Origin: Mycobacterium sp.
GTDB lineage: Bacteria; Actinomycetota; Actinomycetes; Mycobacteriales; Mycobacteriaceae
Direction of reading: 5' to 3'
Length of the DNA stretch: 64,000 bases
Assembly: GCA_018401645.1 (NCBI GenBank)
Contig: JAGYKK010000014.1
Coordinates: 1-64,000, forward strand
Shown here: piece after piece, positions 18,401 to 29,502 of the stretch
Numbering within the stretch: position 1 is the stretch's first letter
Layout: every line of letters begins with the position of its first letter
Notes under the pieces: model-generated
Seen by the model: the letters and a program-made list of their open reading frames with translations, nothing else
What the model was told of the DNA's origin: nothing
Databases searched by the model: none
Translations under genes and position numbers: made by a program

Positions 18401-21400
18401 CCGACATCGGTGACCGCGCCGCCGATCGCGGCGAAGACCGCGGGCCAGCACCGGCCGACCAGCGCGTCGGGCACCGTCGAGAGAGTAGGGGCGAGCGGGG
18501 ACCCGAAGGTCGCGGTGACTCCGGTGTGGTCGGCGACCCGCTCAGGGTCCCAGTCCACCGTGATGGTGGTCGAGCCACCGACGAGGTCGGGCAGCGCATC
18601 GGGCCCATCGACACCGGCGGCGATCGCCAGCACGGCGCGCATCGCCGCGGCGGCGTCGGAAGTCAGGACTACCGGCGCACCGCCGTCGACCACGGTGGCG
18701 GGCAGGGTGAACGGGATGTCGATCCATGTCCCTGACAGCGGGACGCTCAGCACCACCCGATCGCTACCGATGACCTCGAGTCGGGCACCGGTGGAATGAT
18801 TTGTCGCCGTTCGTGAATCGTGAACCTGCCAGGCGTGTGGTGGCGCCAAACGGTGCACCGGATTGATAGCCGTCCGCCCGGCCCACAGCACATCCGGGGA
18901 ATCAAGGACGATACCCAGCGCACCGCCGACATCGGTGCGTCCCTGCAGTCTCGAGGCCGCCGGTTGCGGATGGTTGCCGGCGGCAAGCACCTCATCGACA
19001 GCGGCTCTCTCGAATCGGTCCAGCAGGTCACCCACCGGTATCGATGTCGGTGATACCCGCGACGGCCGTGCTCCGGGATGATGCACACCTGGTCGGCGGT
19101 ATAAGGCTCGTCGTGGGCCTGCCACAGCGAGTCGCTGCGCCACCAGCGGCGGACATCTTTGTCGATCACCGGCACGAAGTTGACCGGCTTGCCCGGGGTC
19201 TTGCACTCCTGCACGAAGAAGGGAACGTCGGCCGGATGCAGCAGCACCGTCGCGGCGTCGGGTAGCGCGCCAGCAGGACCGCGATCGCGCGATCGGGGTC
19301 CTCCAACAGTTGGCCGTCGTCGAAGAGGGTGTCGATCGCGCCGTTGTCCTGCGGGTGCAGTCGAGCCTCGGCACGCTGCAGCATCGCGGTGAAGCGATCC
19401 CGCCAGGTAATGTCCAGCCACGATCCGCCGTCGCCGTTGGTCAACTCGATGTAGCGTGTTGTACCGCAGATAGGTCATCTCCCCGACATCACCGAAGTAC
19501 GGCTTGGGCGGTGAGCGTTATCGCGGCGATGATCTCCTCGCGCGGCCCGCCACCGCCTGATCACCGGCGACATCGTCGGGCAAAATCAGCCGCAATGCGA
19601 TGCGAGTTGTCGATTTCGTGAATATCGGCGCTGTTGACGGATGCCCGGACGCCGCTGCCGTTATTTTTCCAGCACCGACTCCACTGATCGAGCTAACCGT
19701 ATCGACCAGCAACTGCTTGACCGATCGTGAGGTGGTGGCCTGTGCGTTTATATCGTGGCGGTGCTCCAGCAGGGCCGCGTCGACCGGCATCATCAAGATC
19801 CGTAGGAAAAAGCGACCAGCGGCCGTGAGGTAGTCGGCGGCGCGCCTCGGCGTCCCGACGCCGCCACCCACGCAGACCGTGAGGTTGGGTTGCGAACGCA
19901 ACTCCGAATAGGTGGTCAACAGGAGATCATCAAGGTCCTCCCAGGAGTGGTGACCACCGGCCCGGCCGCCCTCGATATGGGCGATGACGCTCTTCGCCGG
20001 TGCCTCGGCGGCGATCCGGATGACGGCGCGGATCTGCTCGACGGTGCCGGGTTTGAAGCACACGTGGGCAATGCCGACGCCGTGGAGTTCGTCGATGAGC
20101 TCTACGGATTCCTCGAGTTCGGGTATTCCGGCGCTGATCACCAGACCGTCGATCGGCGCGCCCGCGGCGCGGGCCTTCGACCAGCCGCTTGCCACCGACC
20201 CGTAACCTGTTGCGGCATGGGTCCAGGAACAGCGCGCGTTGAACTGAACCGCCCGGCCGGGTTCGAGGAGCGTGCCTAACTCCGCCATTCCGCCGCCTGG
20301 AAAATCGCCGCCCGTGACCCGCGCCCGCCGCCGCCGGCAAGTCTACCAGTGTCCGGTATTGCGTGGCGGCGGCGACGATCTTCGCGTCGACAGGTCGGCG
20401 TCATTCCGGCCAACAGCATCGGTGAGCGACCGGTGAGCCGGGTGAATTTGGTCGACAGCTTCACCGAACCATCCGGCAGGCTTATCACTGACGGGGCGTA
20501 GTTGACCACGGCCTTCTGCCTCCACCCCAGGCGGCGCCCACGGTGAACAGGCTGCGCTGGAGCCGCCGCGGGTGGCGGCGGGCAACGATGCCGACCCCAG
20601 CCCGCGGATCAACACCGGCGCGTAACCCGGGTCAGAATGTCGCCTGGTCCGAGGTCGAGAATCCACCGGCCCCGGTGGCATCGGAGAGGCCGGTGACCGC
20701 CCGACTCAGTCGACCGGCTGCGTTCCAGGGATGGCCTCGGCCATGGGCAGGCCAACGGCACGTCGAGACCCACTGTCTCGGCCCACCTGCCCACGATGTC
20801 CACCCTGTCGGCCAATTCGCGGAGTATGGAACTGACTTCGGACCGCCACCGGATCGAAATTGGGTGCGAAGGCCGCACCGCCGCGCAGTTTGTTCTTGCG
20901 TTGGGCGGCCTCCGCATCGGCAATCTGCTCGCAATACAGTTCAAATCGGGACAGCTGTTCCGGAGTTCCGGTGATGACGACCGACCGGCGGCCGTTGCGG
21001 ATCGACAGCACCGGGGGCGCCACGGTGCGGACGTCGGTGGCGAACTCGGCAAGAAGTTCGCTGATTCGTTCCGGGTCGGCGTTGGTCACCGACACCATTG
21101 GCGGACGTTCGCCGAGGGCGACGATGCCACGGCGTCGCGCCACCAATGTTCCGGCCGCGCCGATCAGCTGGGCCAGAGCCAGCAGTTCAACATCCTTTGC
21201 GCCGCCGGTTTCGAGTGCCTCAACGGCCAGCACGCCCTGGGAGTGACCGGCGACCGCGACCGGCGGGGCCGCCGAAAAGTCCAGCCCCTGACGGGTCAGT
21301 GCCCTGATCGCCGCGATCTGGCTCAGTAGAACGCCGGGCAGCGACACGGCCGCGGACGTCAGGTGCCGGGCTGCGGGTACCGGCTCATCGGCGGCCAGTT

Positions 21401-21683
21401 GACGAACCCAGCGCAATGGCTCAAAGCCGATGGGGCGCACCACGACGAGTTCGCGGGCGACCGGTTCCAGTAGGAGTTCGGCCTCCCCGACGACGTTGGC
21501 CAGTTCGGACTCAATTCCCGCCATGGTGACGAGCTCTTCGAGATTGGCCAGCCATGCGCTGTTGCCCTGTCCGCCGAAGGCCACGGCGTACGGTTCACCG
21601 GCGTTGAGACGATCCACCAGGGCCTGCGTGCCCGCGCGGTCGGCGCCGTCACTGCGCAGGCTGTCGTGCTCGTGGATCGTCAC
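12499..21683 (-). CDS. fas: Type I fatty acid synthase, with frameshift cluster
   Basis: The single-chain de novo fatty acid synthase, about 3060 codons. Going with transcription: acetyl transferase with GHSQGVLAVE (near 21240); enoyl reductase (about 20600-19500); dehydratase with a hotdog motif SGDHNPIHSDR (near 18040); malonyl/palmitoyl transferase with AFPGQGIQHKGMG and GHSVGEYTAVA (17720 and 17420); acidic linker; ACP with SITDGASSRRNQ (near 16290); ketoreductase with VVTGASKGSIAAS (near 15340); ketosynthase with catalytic Cys in VGACATAAVSVEE (near 13550) and His motifs SKHDTSTLAND and LTGHAKGGA. From 12499 to about 19050 the frame is clean. From about 19060 to 20850 it is broken by many small indels. 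Start GTG 21683. Confidence 0.95.
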
Positions 21684-22057
21684 CGGTGTCAGGCTCCCTC
21701 GAACGGCTTAATTGGGTTAAGGCTCCCATAGTGACGGTGGCAATTCCCTGCCCGATATTGGTTACTAATGAGTTCTACGCACGGGTAACCCGACAATGAG
21801 TAACGGCCATGCAAATCGCCGCTGCAACGGGCCGGGCCAAAGAGCCTGCGTGCAGGTGGTTACGGTTGAGTAGCCACAACACTGCTGTTCAACGCCTGAT
21901 TGTTATGGAATCGTTACCCGCGGTTTCGTCGCCGTCGCGCACGGAGACTCCGCGCCGGCAAGCCCCCGCCCAAACTTTCGGCGGCTAATAAATCTTCCAA
22001 ATTTCGGGCGCTAGTTTGCTGGCAATAACCTACTTCTGAGTAGGTTTCCCGTTCCCC
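21684..22057. promoter_or_regulatory. fas upstream region, 374 bases without a gene
   Basis: No credible ORF. It is less GC-rich than the genes and must hold the fas promoter. Visible structure: cttaa/ttaag inverted repeat around 21706-21720, close to the start; gttact at about 21760 and agtaac at about 21802 as a wider inverted pair. A fatty-acid-responsive regulator (FasR) is known to act at mycobacterial fas promoters, but I could not identify its site by sequence. Confidence 0.4.
22027..22046. terminator. Perfect 8-bp hairpin after the Rv2525c-like gene
   Basis: aacctact-tctg-agtaggtt is a perfect inverted repeat beginning 11 bases beyond the stop of the minus-strand gene. No long T-run follows, so it may be a weak terminator or a protein-binding palindrome in the fas upstream region. 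Confidence 0.45.
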
Positions 22058-22795
22058 TCAATCCCACTGCCCGAATTGCGGCTTGAGGATGTTGTTGAGG
22101 TCGACACCGACACCGGCCACAGTCCGGGCGTCGATCTCGAACTGATGCAGATGCGCCGCCGGGTGCACGAACCCGCGTGGCGTTCCCCAGTTGTGTTGCC
22201 AGAACCAGGAGCCCAACCCATCCTGCAGTGCCCAGTCGATGGTCTTCGAGTTTCCGTAGAGGCCCACCCGCCGATGCCCGAGAACCGATTCCCAGCCCCG
22301 AAGATACGGCGCTACCTGCTGCCGGTACTGCTCGTAGGTGGGGTTGTCGTCGATCGAGGCGTAGATGGGCGCGGCAACGGGTCCACCGGCAGCGGTGTGA
22401 ATCTCCCAGCCACGTTTGGCGTGGCTGACCCCGGCAGTCTGACCGCCAAGCCAGTCCGCTGTGTCCTGCTTGCCGTACTGGTAGTTCGACACGATCTTGA
22501 GGCCGGCTTGGTAGAGATCCCGAGCTTCAGCCAGCAGGATCGGCTTTCCCAGCATCCAAGAGCCGCCGGGACGGCGGTCGGACACATAACGAATGGCCCC
22601 AAGTCCACCGGCGGCCTTGATGTCTGCCGCGCTGAGCACACCGGCGGCGTAGTCGAACAGGATGCCGAGCGACTCCGCCGACGCCGTGGGCGGCGCCAGC
22701 GATCCTTTCATTGCACCCAGGCTCAGGGCACCCAGGCCGACGGCGGCTGGGGCGGCGGCGGCCAACCTGAGCAGGTCACGACGGGACACCGGCAT
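22058..22795 (-). CDS. Tat-exported DUF1906 glycoside-hydrolase-like protein (Rv2525c-like)
   Basis: A 245-residue protein from ATG 22795. The twin-arginine signal SRRDLLRLAAAAPAAVGLG is at the N-terminus, with the cleavage region near TASAES. The body matches Rv2525c: DYAAGVLSAADIKAAGG, SDRRPGGSWMLGKP, YQYGKQDTADWL, APIYASIDDNPTYEQ and DLNNILKPQFGQWD. The DUF1906 fold is a TIM barrel related to glycoside hydrolases; the enzymatic activity is not established, but loss affects envelope properties in M. tuberculosis. The frame stays open to 23014 upstream of the ATG, but that extension lacks the signal and is unlikely. It lies next to fas as in M. tuberculosis. Confidence 0.88.
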   Translation of the reverse strand: MPVSRRDLLRLAAAAPAAVGLGALSLGAMKGSLAPPTASAESLGILFDYAAGVLSAADIKAAGGLGAIRYVSDRRPGGSWMLGKPILLAEARDLYQAGLKIVSNYQYGKQDTADWLGGQTAGVSHAKRGWEIHTAAGGPVAAPIYASIDDNPTYEQYRQQVAPYLRGWESVLGHRRVGLYGNSKTIDWALQDGLGSWFWQHNWGTPRGFVHPAAHLHQFEIDARTVAGVGVDLNNILKPQFGQWD

Positions 22796-22848
22796 GCCAA
22801 TGACCTTAAGACACCCGACCGCAGATGCCCGGGTTTGCCGGTGCAGTG

Positions 22849-25125
22849 CTACTGGGAGCCTCGCACTGACTCCAGCGGCGCAGACGGCGTTCGGCGGCTG
22901 CACCGCAACCCGGCGGGCTGATCCGCCGCGTCCGGGGACACTGAGATCGAGGTGATACCCATCGCGACGAGATGTTCGGCAAAAGCCGGGTTGGTCGAAG
23001 GCGCCTGACCGCACAGCGACGATGTGATTCCCAGACGGCGGGCGGTGCCAACGATCCGGCCGATCGCGTCGAGGACGGCCTCGTCGGCCTCATCGAACAG
23101 TTCGGCACACTGATCGGAGTCACGATCGACGCCGAGTATCAACTGCGTCAGGTCATTGCTGCCGATCGACACCCCGTCGATGCCCATCCCGACGTATTCG
23201 GGGAGCCAGTACACCACCGAGGGCACCTCGGCCATCACCCACCGGTGTAGTCCGCGTTGGCGGCCCAACGGACTGGCGTCCACCAACGCCAGACACTCCT
23301 CGAGTTCCCACTTCGTCCGGACGAACGGGATCATCAGGTGCAGGTTCGGACTCTGCTCGCGCACCCTGGCCAGCGCCTTGAGTTCCAGATCGAACAGATC
23401 GGGGTTCTTGACGTATCGAAAGCAGCCACGAAACCCGATCATCGGGTTGTGTTCGCGGGGTTCGTACTGCTCGCCGCCATCGAGGCTGCGGAACTCGTTG
23501 GTGCGAAAGTCGCTGGCGCGGTATATCACCGGCCGGGGTGCGAATGCGCTCGCAACCCGCCCGACGGCGGCGGCAAGTTTGTTGACGAGACCGTCCTGCT
23601 CACCCTTGGCGATCAGATCGCGCGGATGCCGGTTGCCGAGTGCGTCGGTGAGCATGGTCTCGGCACGAAGTAACCCGACTCCGTCGACGTCCCGGGCGGC
23701 AGCGGCTTCAGCAGCATCGGGGAGCAGGATGTTGACGTAGATCTTCGTAGCGGTCACCGCACCGACCACCATCACCTGGCCGGCGCCGGCGATCGCCGCG
23801 GTCTGGGCGCCGCCACTCACCCGACCGGCCAGCACGCGGCCGTGAGTTCCGTCTACGGTGACTATCTCACCGTCGGTGAGATCGGTGGTGGCGGTTCGCG
23901 CGCCGACCACACACGGCACCCCGAGTTCACGGGCGACGATGGCGGCGTGGCAGGTCATCCCCCCGGTGTCGGTCACCAGGGCAGCCGCCCGGCGCAAGGT
24001 GGGCAGCCAGTCCGGGTTGGTCATCTGGGCGACCAGCACCTCGCCGTCCTGAAGGCGCCCGCCCTCACCGACATCGGCGAGCACCCGCACAGTTCCGGAG
24101 GCCGAGCCCGGCACCGCGGGTAGGCCCTGGACCAGGATCTCGTGGCTGTCGGCTACCGGCTTCCCGACTCTCGTCAGGGTGGTGATCGGGCGGGTCTGCA
24201 CAATCCAGGTCTTACCGTCGGCAATGGCCCACTCGGTGTCCTGCGGACAACCGCTGTGCCGCTCGCTGGCGACGGCGATACCGGCGATTTCGCGAACCTC
24301 GTCGTCACTGAGAACCTGCGCCTGCGCCTGCGCCTCACCGAGGGCGACGTTCTGGTCGTGGCCGTCGGCGCCCCGGACGATCTTGAAGGACTGATGACCG
24401 ATGCGACGGCTGAGGATCTCACCGGACTCCTTGGCAACGATGTAGGTATCGGGCTCGACGGAGCCCGACACCACCACCTCGCCCTGACCGAATGCGGCCT
24501 CGACAACCACCCGGTCGACGGCGTCGGTGGTGGGGTCGGCGGTGAAAGCCACACCGGAGCGCTCCGAGGCGATCATCTGCTGGACTACCACCGCCATCGC
24601 GGGGTCGGCGGTGAATCCCCGACTGGCCCGATAGGTGACCACCCGGGGACTGAACAGCGAAGCCCAGCAACGTTGCACCGCATCAACCAGACAGTCCTCG
24701 CCGCTGATATTGGTGAAAGTGGCGTTCATACCCGCGAACGATGCATCGGCCCCGTCCTCACCGGTAGCTGATGAGCGAACCGCAACAACGACATTGGGCC
24801 CCATCGCCCGGTAAGTGGCGATTATCTCGGTCCGGACTTCATCGTCCATTCCCGCCTTGATGACCAGGTCCTGCATCAACTGACAGCGCTCAGTGAGTGT
24901 CCCGGTCTCGCCGGCATGGTCGATCGCCATCCGGTGGGCGCTATTCAATTCCGCGGCCAACCCCGCCACTGTCATCGATGTCAGGTAGCCGTCGCGCAGC
25001 ACGACGAAACCTGGCGGAACCGGAAGCTTCGCCGCCACCATCTCGCCCATGTTGGCACCCTTGCCGCCGGCCTCCTCGGCGTCGGCGATCCGCAGATTCG
25101 CGATGTCTTCGACGTATCCGGTCAT
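22849..25125 (-). CDS. ppsA: Phosphoenolpyruvate synthase (pyruvate, water dikinase)
   Basis: Converts pyruvate and ATP to PEP, AMP and phosphate for gluconeogenesis. The 758-residue chain has the usual three parts: an ATP-binding domain (from [10 protein letters not shown], with [17 protein letters not shown]), the swivelling phosphohistidine domain with [18 protein letters not shown] (His about 23948), and the PEP/pyruvate barrel ending with [17 protein letters not shown] and SSLCGQAPS. The C-terminal 25 residues after [10 protein letters not shown] are variable. It precedes the Rv2004c-like gene and DosR-regulon genes, suggesting a place in hypoxic carbon metabolism. This ppsA is unrelated to the PDIM polyketide gene of the same name. 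Confidence 0.9.
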   Translation of the reverse strand: MTGYVEDIANLRIADAEEAGGKGANMGEMVAAKLPVPPGFVVLRDGYLTSMTVAGLAAELNSAHRMAIDHAGETGTLTERCQLMQDLVIKAGMDDEVRTEIIATYRAMGPNVVVAVRSSATGEDGADASFAGMNATFTNISGEDCLVDAVQRCWASLFSPRVVTYRASRGFTADPAMAVVVQQMIASERSGVAFTADPTTDAVDRVVVEAAFGQGEVVVSGSVEPDTYIVAKESGEILSRRIGHQSFKIVRGADGHDQNVALGEAQAQAQVLSDDEVREIAGIAVASERHSGCPQDTEWAIADGKTWIVQTRPITTLTRVGKPVADSHEILVQGLPAVPGSASGTVRVLADVGEGGRLQDGEVLVAQMTNPDWLPTLRRAAALVTDTGGMTCHAAIVARELGVPCVVGARTATTDLTDGEIVTVDGTHGRVLAGRVSGGAQTAAIAGAGQVMVVGAVTATKIYVNILLPDAAEAAAARDVDGVGLLRAETMLTDALGNRHPRDLIAKGEQDGLVNKLAAAVGRVASAFAPRPVIYRASDFRTNEFRSLDGGEQYEPREHNPMIGFRGCFRYVKNPDLFDLELKALARVREQSPNLHLMIPFVRTKWELEECLALVDASPLGRQRGLHRWVMAEVPSVVYWLPEYVGMGIDGVSIGSNDLTQLILGVDRDSDQCAELFDEADEAVLDAIGRIVGTARRLGITSSLCGQAPSTNPAFAEHLVAMGITSISVSPDAADQPAGLRCSRRTPSAPLESVRGSQ

Positions 25126-25154
25126 CGGTCTCTCCTCGTGCTGTCTTGGGTGTT

Positions 25155-26606
25155 TCAGTAGGTGAGCCGGCAGATCTGAAGTCCCTGTGCGACGGATTCG
25201 GCCAGCGGCCCGGTGGTGTCTACGCGATGAGCGGTGGGCCAGTCCCGATGCTCGCGGCCGGCCAGTGCGGTGGCGATCTCGGGAGTCGCCTGGGAGGTGG
25301 TTGTTGTGCGACTGCGAATGCGTGCAACAGAGGTTTCCAGTTTCGCAGCGCAGACGATTTCGGTGACGGCCGCCGAGGTTTGCTCCGCGACGGCCCGAGC
25401 TTGTTCGCGATGACGTGGTTCAGTCCACGTGCCGTCAACAATCACGGATCGTCCCTCGCAGAGGTGCAGATGCGCCTTGCGCAACACGGCGGCGTAGACC
25501 GCGTCGATGTTCTCGGTGCTGTAGAGACCTTCGCCGAGGGCTCCGGGTGCGCCGGTGATCTCCCCGCGACTCGTCATCTCCGATCGGACATCGTCGGTGG
25601 AGACCACCAGAGCGTCAAGATGATCGGCGATGCCGTGAGCCAGGGTGGTCTTGCCGGTGCCCGGACCACCACCGATGAGAATCAACCGGACCGCACCGGC
25701 CCGCAGGTGCGCCAGAGCGATTTCCAGGTGAGCACCCGCGTCGGCCCCCGCCTCAGGGTGTCCCTGGGTAAACCGGACACAATCGACCTTGGCTCGCACC
25801 ACCGCTCGGTAGCTGATGTAAAAGTGCCGCAACGAATCCGGTGATTCATCACCGGTGAGAGTGCGGTAGCGCTGCAGGAAAAAATCACCCAGATCGCGCC
25901 GGCCGAGGAATTCCAGATCCATCGCAAGGAATGCCGCGTCATCGATGACGTCCACGTACCGTAACCGGTCGTCGAACTCCAGGCAGTCCAGCAGTGCCGG
26001 GCCGTCTGGCAGGCAGAAAATATCATCCGCCAGCAAGTCGGCATGACCGTCGACGATCCTGCCTTTTCGGATTCGATCAACGAACAACACCGCGCGGCCG
26101 GCAATGAAACCCATTGCGCACCTTTTGATTTCGGCGACAACACCGGCATCCAGGCCTGGGACCCGACCCTGGGCGTAATCAGCCAACTCGGTGAGACTCG
26201 CCTGCCACCGCGCAGCGACCGCCTCGAGGCGGCCTTCCTCGTCGACCTCACGGCCACGATGCGCCTCGGCGTGGAACCGGGCCAGCACCGCCGCTACCGC
26301 CACAAGCTGTTCGTTGACCTCCACGCCTTGGCGCACCAACGTGGCCAACCTGCGCTCATCGGGATGGCGCCGCATCACGATCACCGGTTCGGACTGTCGG
26401 CCGTCGGGGAAACTGACGTGCGCAACCCCCAGATAGCTGGCCGGAGCCAACCGGCTGTTGAGCATGACCTCTCGCGCGCAGGCCCGTTCGCGACTCTGCG
26501 GTGTCGCAAAGTCGAGGAAATCGGTGGTGATGGGCTTCTTGACTTTGTAGGCCCGATCACCGACGAGGAATACCAGGCCGGTGTGCGTCTCAACGACGTC
26601 GTTCAT
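25155..26606 (-). CDS. Bifunctional kinase-like/ATP-binding protein (Rv2004c-like)
   Basis: A 483-residue two-domain protein. Residues 1-300 are an aminoglycoside-phosphotransferase-type fold: [15 protein letters not shown] holds the catalytic His/Asp region and LLDCLEFDD the second metal Asp. Residues 310-483 form an AAA-type kinase with Walker [13 protein letters not shown] at about 312. The architecture matches Rv2004c, a DosR-regulon gene in M. tuberculosis. Its substrate is unknown. It is transcribed divergently from the nitroreductase at 26765 and shares with it a promoter holding a DosR-type box. Confidence 0.85.
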   Translation of the reverse strand: MNDVVETHTGLVFLVGDRAYKVKKPITTDFLDFATPQSRERACAREVMLNSRLAPASYLGVAHVSFPDGRQSEPVIVMRRHPDERRLATLVRQGVEVNEQLVAVAAVLARFHAEAHRGREVDEEGRLEAVAARWQASLTELADYAQGRVPGLDAGVVAEIKRCAMGFIAGRAVLFVDRIRKGRIVDGHADLLADDIFCLPDGPALLDCLEFDDRLRYVDVIDDAAFLAMDLEFLGRRDLGDFFLQRYRTLTGDESPDSLRHFYISYRAVVRAKVDCVRFTQGHPEAGADAGAHLEIALAHLRAGAVRLILIGGGPGTGKTTLAHGIADHLDALVVSTDDVRSEMTSRGEITGAPGALGEGLYSTENIDAVYAAVLRKAHLHLCEGRSVIVDGTWTEPRHREQARAVAEQTSAAVTEIVCAAKLETSVARIRSRTTTTSQATPEIATALAGREHRDWPTAHRVDTTGPLAESVAQGLQICRLTY

Positions 26607-26675
26607 CGCTGACCTACCATCACCTTGCGATCATGCACCCCGGCCCGCGCGGGTGGAAGCGCTAGCGCACGGTAG

Positions 26676-26689
26676 GTGACTTACGGCCC
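26676..26689. promoter_or_regulatory. DosR-type binding site in divergent promoter
   Basis: GTGACTTACGGCCC fits the DosR consensus GGGACTTNNGNCCC at all defined positions but one. It lies 76 bases before the nitroreductase start and 70 before the Rv2004c-like start, so it can serve both directions. Confidence 0.65.
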
Positions 26690-26715
26690 TGCCGTCCGGC
26701 CAAGTTCGACCTATT

Positions 26716-26739
26716 GTTGATGGTGGGGGGTTGATGGTG
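26716..26739 (+). repeat. 10-bp direct repeat before the nitroreductase gene
   Basis: gttgatggtg at 26716-26725 and 26730-26739, with period 14, between the DosR-type box and the start codon. Confidence 0.5.
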
Positions 26740-26764
26740 CAGGAATAAAGGCGGTGATCTGCCC

Positions 26765-27759
26765 ATGACCGAGACGGTGATCGATTACCGGGTGATGGCG
26801 GATGCGGTGGAGTCGGCCTGCCGCGCCCCGTCGGTTCACAACAGCCAGCCCTGGCGCTGGATCGCCGATGGTGGTGGCGAAGTGCGATTGTTCCTCGATC
26901 CCCGGCGCGTACCGCGTGCCACCGACCGCTCCGGCCGGGAAGCCGTCATCAGTTGCGGTGCGGCACTGGGTCATCTGCAGGTGAGCGCAGCCGCCGCGGG
27001 CTGGCACGCTGACATCGCCCGCTTCCCCAATCCCAACGATCTCGACCACCTCGCCACCGCAACCTTCGGCCGCTCGCAATTCGTCACCGAGGCGGCCCGC
27101 GCCCGGGCCGAAGCCATCAGTCGGCGCCGCACCGATCGGCTACCGTTCGCCGCACCGCAGGCATTCCCGGCGTTCGAAGCTGTTCTACGTAGCACTGTCG
27201 ACACCGACAAGGCCACCCTGCACGTGCTGTCCGCGGATGCCCGGCCGCAGTTGGCGCAGGCCTCCCGACTCACTGAGTCGCTGCGCCGCTACGACTCCTC
27301 CTACCACGCCGAATTGCAATGGTGGACCGAGGTTTCCGAGTTGTCCGACGGCCTCCCCAGCAGCGGCCTACCCCAGAGCACCCTGCTGTCTACCGCCGAG
27401 GGCGACCGGGTGGACATCGCCCGCAGGTTCCCGGCCGGCGAGCACCCCGATCGCCGGCCAGAGGTGGATCGCGATCACTCGGTCGTCGTGGTGCTGTCTA
27501 CCCACGGTGACAGTCGGCGCGACGCTCTGGGCTGTGGCGAGGTGCTGTCGGAGGTACTGCTGGAAGCGACCCTGGCGGGATGGCCACCTGCACGTTGAGC
27601 CATATGACCGAATCCAGGCCAGCCGCGAGATGATCGCGAGGCTCACCGGTGGCTCCGGCAACCCGCAGCTGCTAATCCGGATCCGGGGTTCCGTCCCCGG
27701 TCTGCAGCCACCGGCCACCCCGCGTCGGCCACTGTCAGGCACTGGAAGAACACCGATGA
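26765..27759 (+). CDS. Acg-type nitroreductase-family protein, frameshifted at 3' end
   Basis: Belongs to the Acg (Rv2032) group of flavin-binding nitroreductase-like proteins induced by DosR. RAPSVHNSQPWRW at the N-terminus is the family hallmark; RRRTDRLPF and GCGEVLSEVLLEATLAG follow. The open frame stops at 27598 with WPPAR, but the expected continuation ATCTLSHMTE, then IQASREMIARLTGGSG and TPRRPLS, is present in other frames. Losing one G at about 27580 and one A at about 27613, and a further slip near 27738, restores an end at TGA 27757-27759. The corrected length, about 331 residues, is normal. All are homopolymer slips and so probably read errors. Confidence 0.85.
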
Positions 27760-28495
27760 TTCAAACTTCCGGGATTCGCCACCAACGACCGCGCCGGATG
27801 TTCAAAGATCGCGGCGAGGCCGGCAAGGTTCTCGCCGGCTTGCTTGAGGCCTATCGCGGCAAGTCCGATGTGGTCGTACTGGGACTGCCCGCGGAGGCCT
27901 GCCGGTGGCCTGCGAGGTGGCGCGGTACCTGGGCGCGCCACTGGATGCGTTCATCGTCCGCAAACTCGGTGCGCCCGGCCACGAGGAGTTCGCAATCGGG
28001 GCACTGGCCAGCGGTGGCCGAGCAGTCATCAACGATGACGTGGTGCGCAGTTTGGCGATCAGTCCAGCGCAACTTCGGGAGATCACTGAGCGCGAAGCCC
28101 GCGAACTACAGCGCCGGGAGGCCGCCTACCGGGGCGGCCGACCGCCACTGAACGTGACCGGCAAGACGGTGATTCTGGTCGATGACGGGTTGGCCACCGG
28201 ATCAAGCATGCGCGCCGCGGTCGAGGCCTTGCGTGGGTCCGAACCGGCCCGGATCGTGATCGCGGTTCCCGCGGCACCGGAATCCACCTCCCGAGAGTTC
28301 ACCGGACTGGTCGACGAGGTCGTTTGTGCGTCGATGCCGACGCCCTTTCTGGCCGTGGGTGAATCTTTCTGGGACTTCCGGCAGGTGACCGATGACGAAG
28401 TCCGCGACCTGCTCTCGACCTGGCCGGGGCCGGCCGAACTCGTCGTCGACGCTCGCGACGGCAAAAACCCGGAGACCCACCCGAGCGGCCGATAG
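27756..28495 (+). CDS. Phosphoribosyltransferase, one-base frameshift
   Basis: ATG 27756 overlaps the corrected stop of the nitroreductase (ATGA). An alternative ATG is at 27798 ([11 protein letters not shown]). The frame runs to VVVLGLP, then an RGG-type loop is lost because cccc reads ccc near 27889; one inserted C gives [12 protein letters not shown] and joins the main ORF. The body shows the PRPP-binding loop [17 protein letters not shown]. It matches the phosphoribosyltransferase module of Rv0571c and of the N-terminus of Rv2030c, both linked to dormancy. It lacks the erythromycin-esterase-like domain of Rv2030c. Substrate unknown. Confidence 0.85.
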
Positions 28496-28532
28496 CGTAA
28501 CCCGGAGAGGACGTCGAATTGGGTTGGCACAG

Positions 28533-29495
28533 ATGAGTAGCGCGCGACCGATTGTCACACTGTGCATGAATCCGGCTCTGGACATCACGACGAGCACCGC
28601 CGTGGTGAGCCCGACGGACAAACTACGGTGCGCCGCGGCCCGCTACGACGCCGGTGGCGGCGGCATCAACGTCGCCCACGTCGCACAGGTACTGGGCGCC
28701 ACCGCGGCGGCGGTTTTCCCGGCAGGAGGTCCGGCGGGCGAACTGGTGGACAGTCTGCTGGTGGCTGGGGGGCTCACCACCCATCGGGTCATGATCGGCG
28801 GATCGACCCGGGAAAGTTTCACCGTCGATGAACTCAGTACCAAACGGCAGTACCGTTTCGTGTTGCCCGGACCGCAACTGACGATCGCCGAGCAGACCGA
28901 GTGCCTGCTGCGGCTGCGCCAGGCGGCAGCCTCGGCCGCGGTCGTGGTGGCCAGCGGCAGCCTGCCGCCCGGGGTACCGAAGGACTTCTATCAGCAAGTT
29001 GCGAACGTCTGCGCCGACCTCAACGCCACCTTTCTGCTCGACACCTCCGGGGGCGGGCTCGCCGGAGTCGACGCCGGGGTATTCCTGGTCAAACCGAGCC
29101 TGCGGGAGTTACGGGAGGCCGTGGGGCGCGCACTGAACACCGACGCTGAGCAACTGGGAGCAGCGCGGGAACTCATCTCCGGGGGCACCGCCCAGTACGT
29201 CCTGGTGTCCCGCGGCGCCGGTGGCGCACTGCTCGCCAGCCGCGACGACGGAAAACTGTTCGCGCCGGTGGCGGTTCCACCGGGCAGCGGAGTCGGCGCC
29301 GGGGATGCGATGGTGGCCGGGGTGGCCGTGGGACTCACCCGGGGCTGGCCGCTGGCCGAGGCAGTACGACTGGGCATCGCCGCCGGGGCGGCCACGCTGC
29401 TCACGCCGGGAACCGCGCCCTGTACCCGTGCGGACACCGAAAGGCTCTTGGAGCAGACTGAGAGACCCGTCGACATCGGCCAGTACGCCGACTAG
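28533..29495 (+). CDS. pfkB: 6-phosphofructokinase, PfkB type
   Basis: Ribokinase-family phosphofructokinase, the DosR-regulon isozyme in mycobacteria. From ATG 28533 the chain is 320 residues. VTLCMNPALDITT opens the sugar-binding domain, YDAGGGGINVAHVAQVLG is PfkB signature 1, and GSGVGAGDAMVAGVAVG is signature 2 with the catalytic base Asp. STRESFTVDE and LPPGVPKDF are also typical. The frame is open upstream to 28392, but that part lies within the preceding gene in another frame and is not expected to be translated. It follows the phosphoribosyltransferase after 37 bases. Confidence 0.92.
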   Translation: MSSARPIVTLCMNPALDITTSTAVVSPTDKLRCAAARYDAGGGGINVAHVAQVLGATAAAVFPAGGPAGELVDSLLVAGGLTTHRVMIGGSTRESFTVDELSTKRQYRFVLPGPQLTIAEQTECLLRLRQAAASAAVVVASGSLPPGVPKDFYQQVANVCADLNATFLLDTSGGGLAGVDAGVFLVKPSLRELREAVGRALNTDAEQLGAARELISGGTAQYVLVSRGAGGALLASRDDGKLFAPVAVPPGSGVGAGDAMVAGVAVGLTRGWPLAEAVRLGIAAGAATLLTPGTAPCTRADTERLLEQTERPVDIGQYAD

Positions 29496-29502
29496 GAGCG
29501 CG

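Noticed and set aside
22796..23014. Longer start (23014) for the Rv2525c-like gene
   Set aside because: The 73 extra residues overlap the ppsA 3' end and precede a perfect Tat signal at ATG 22795.
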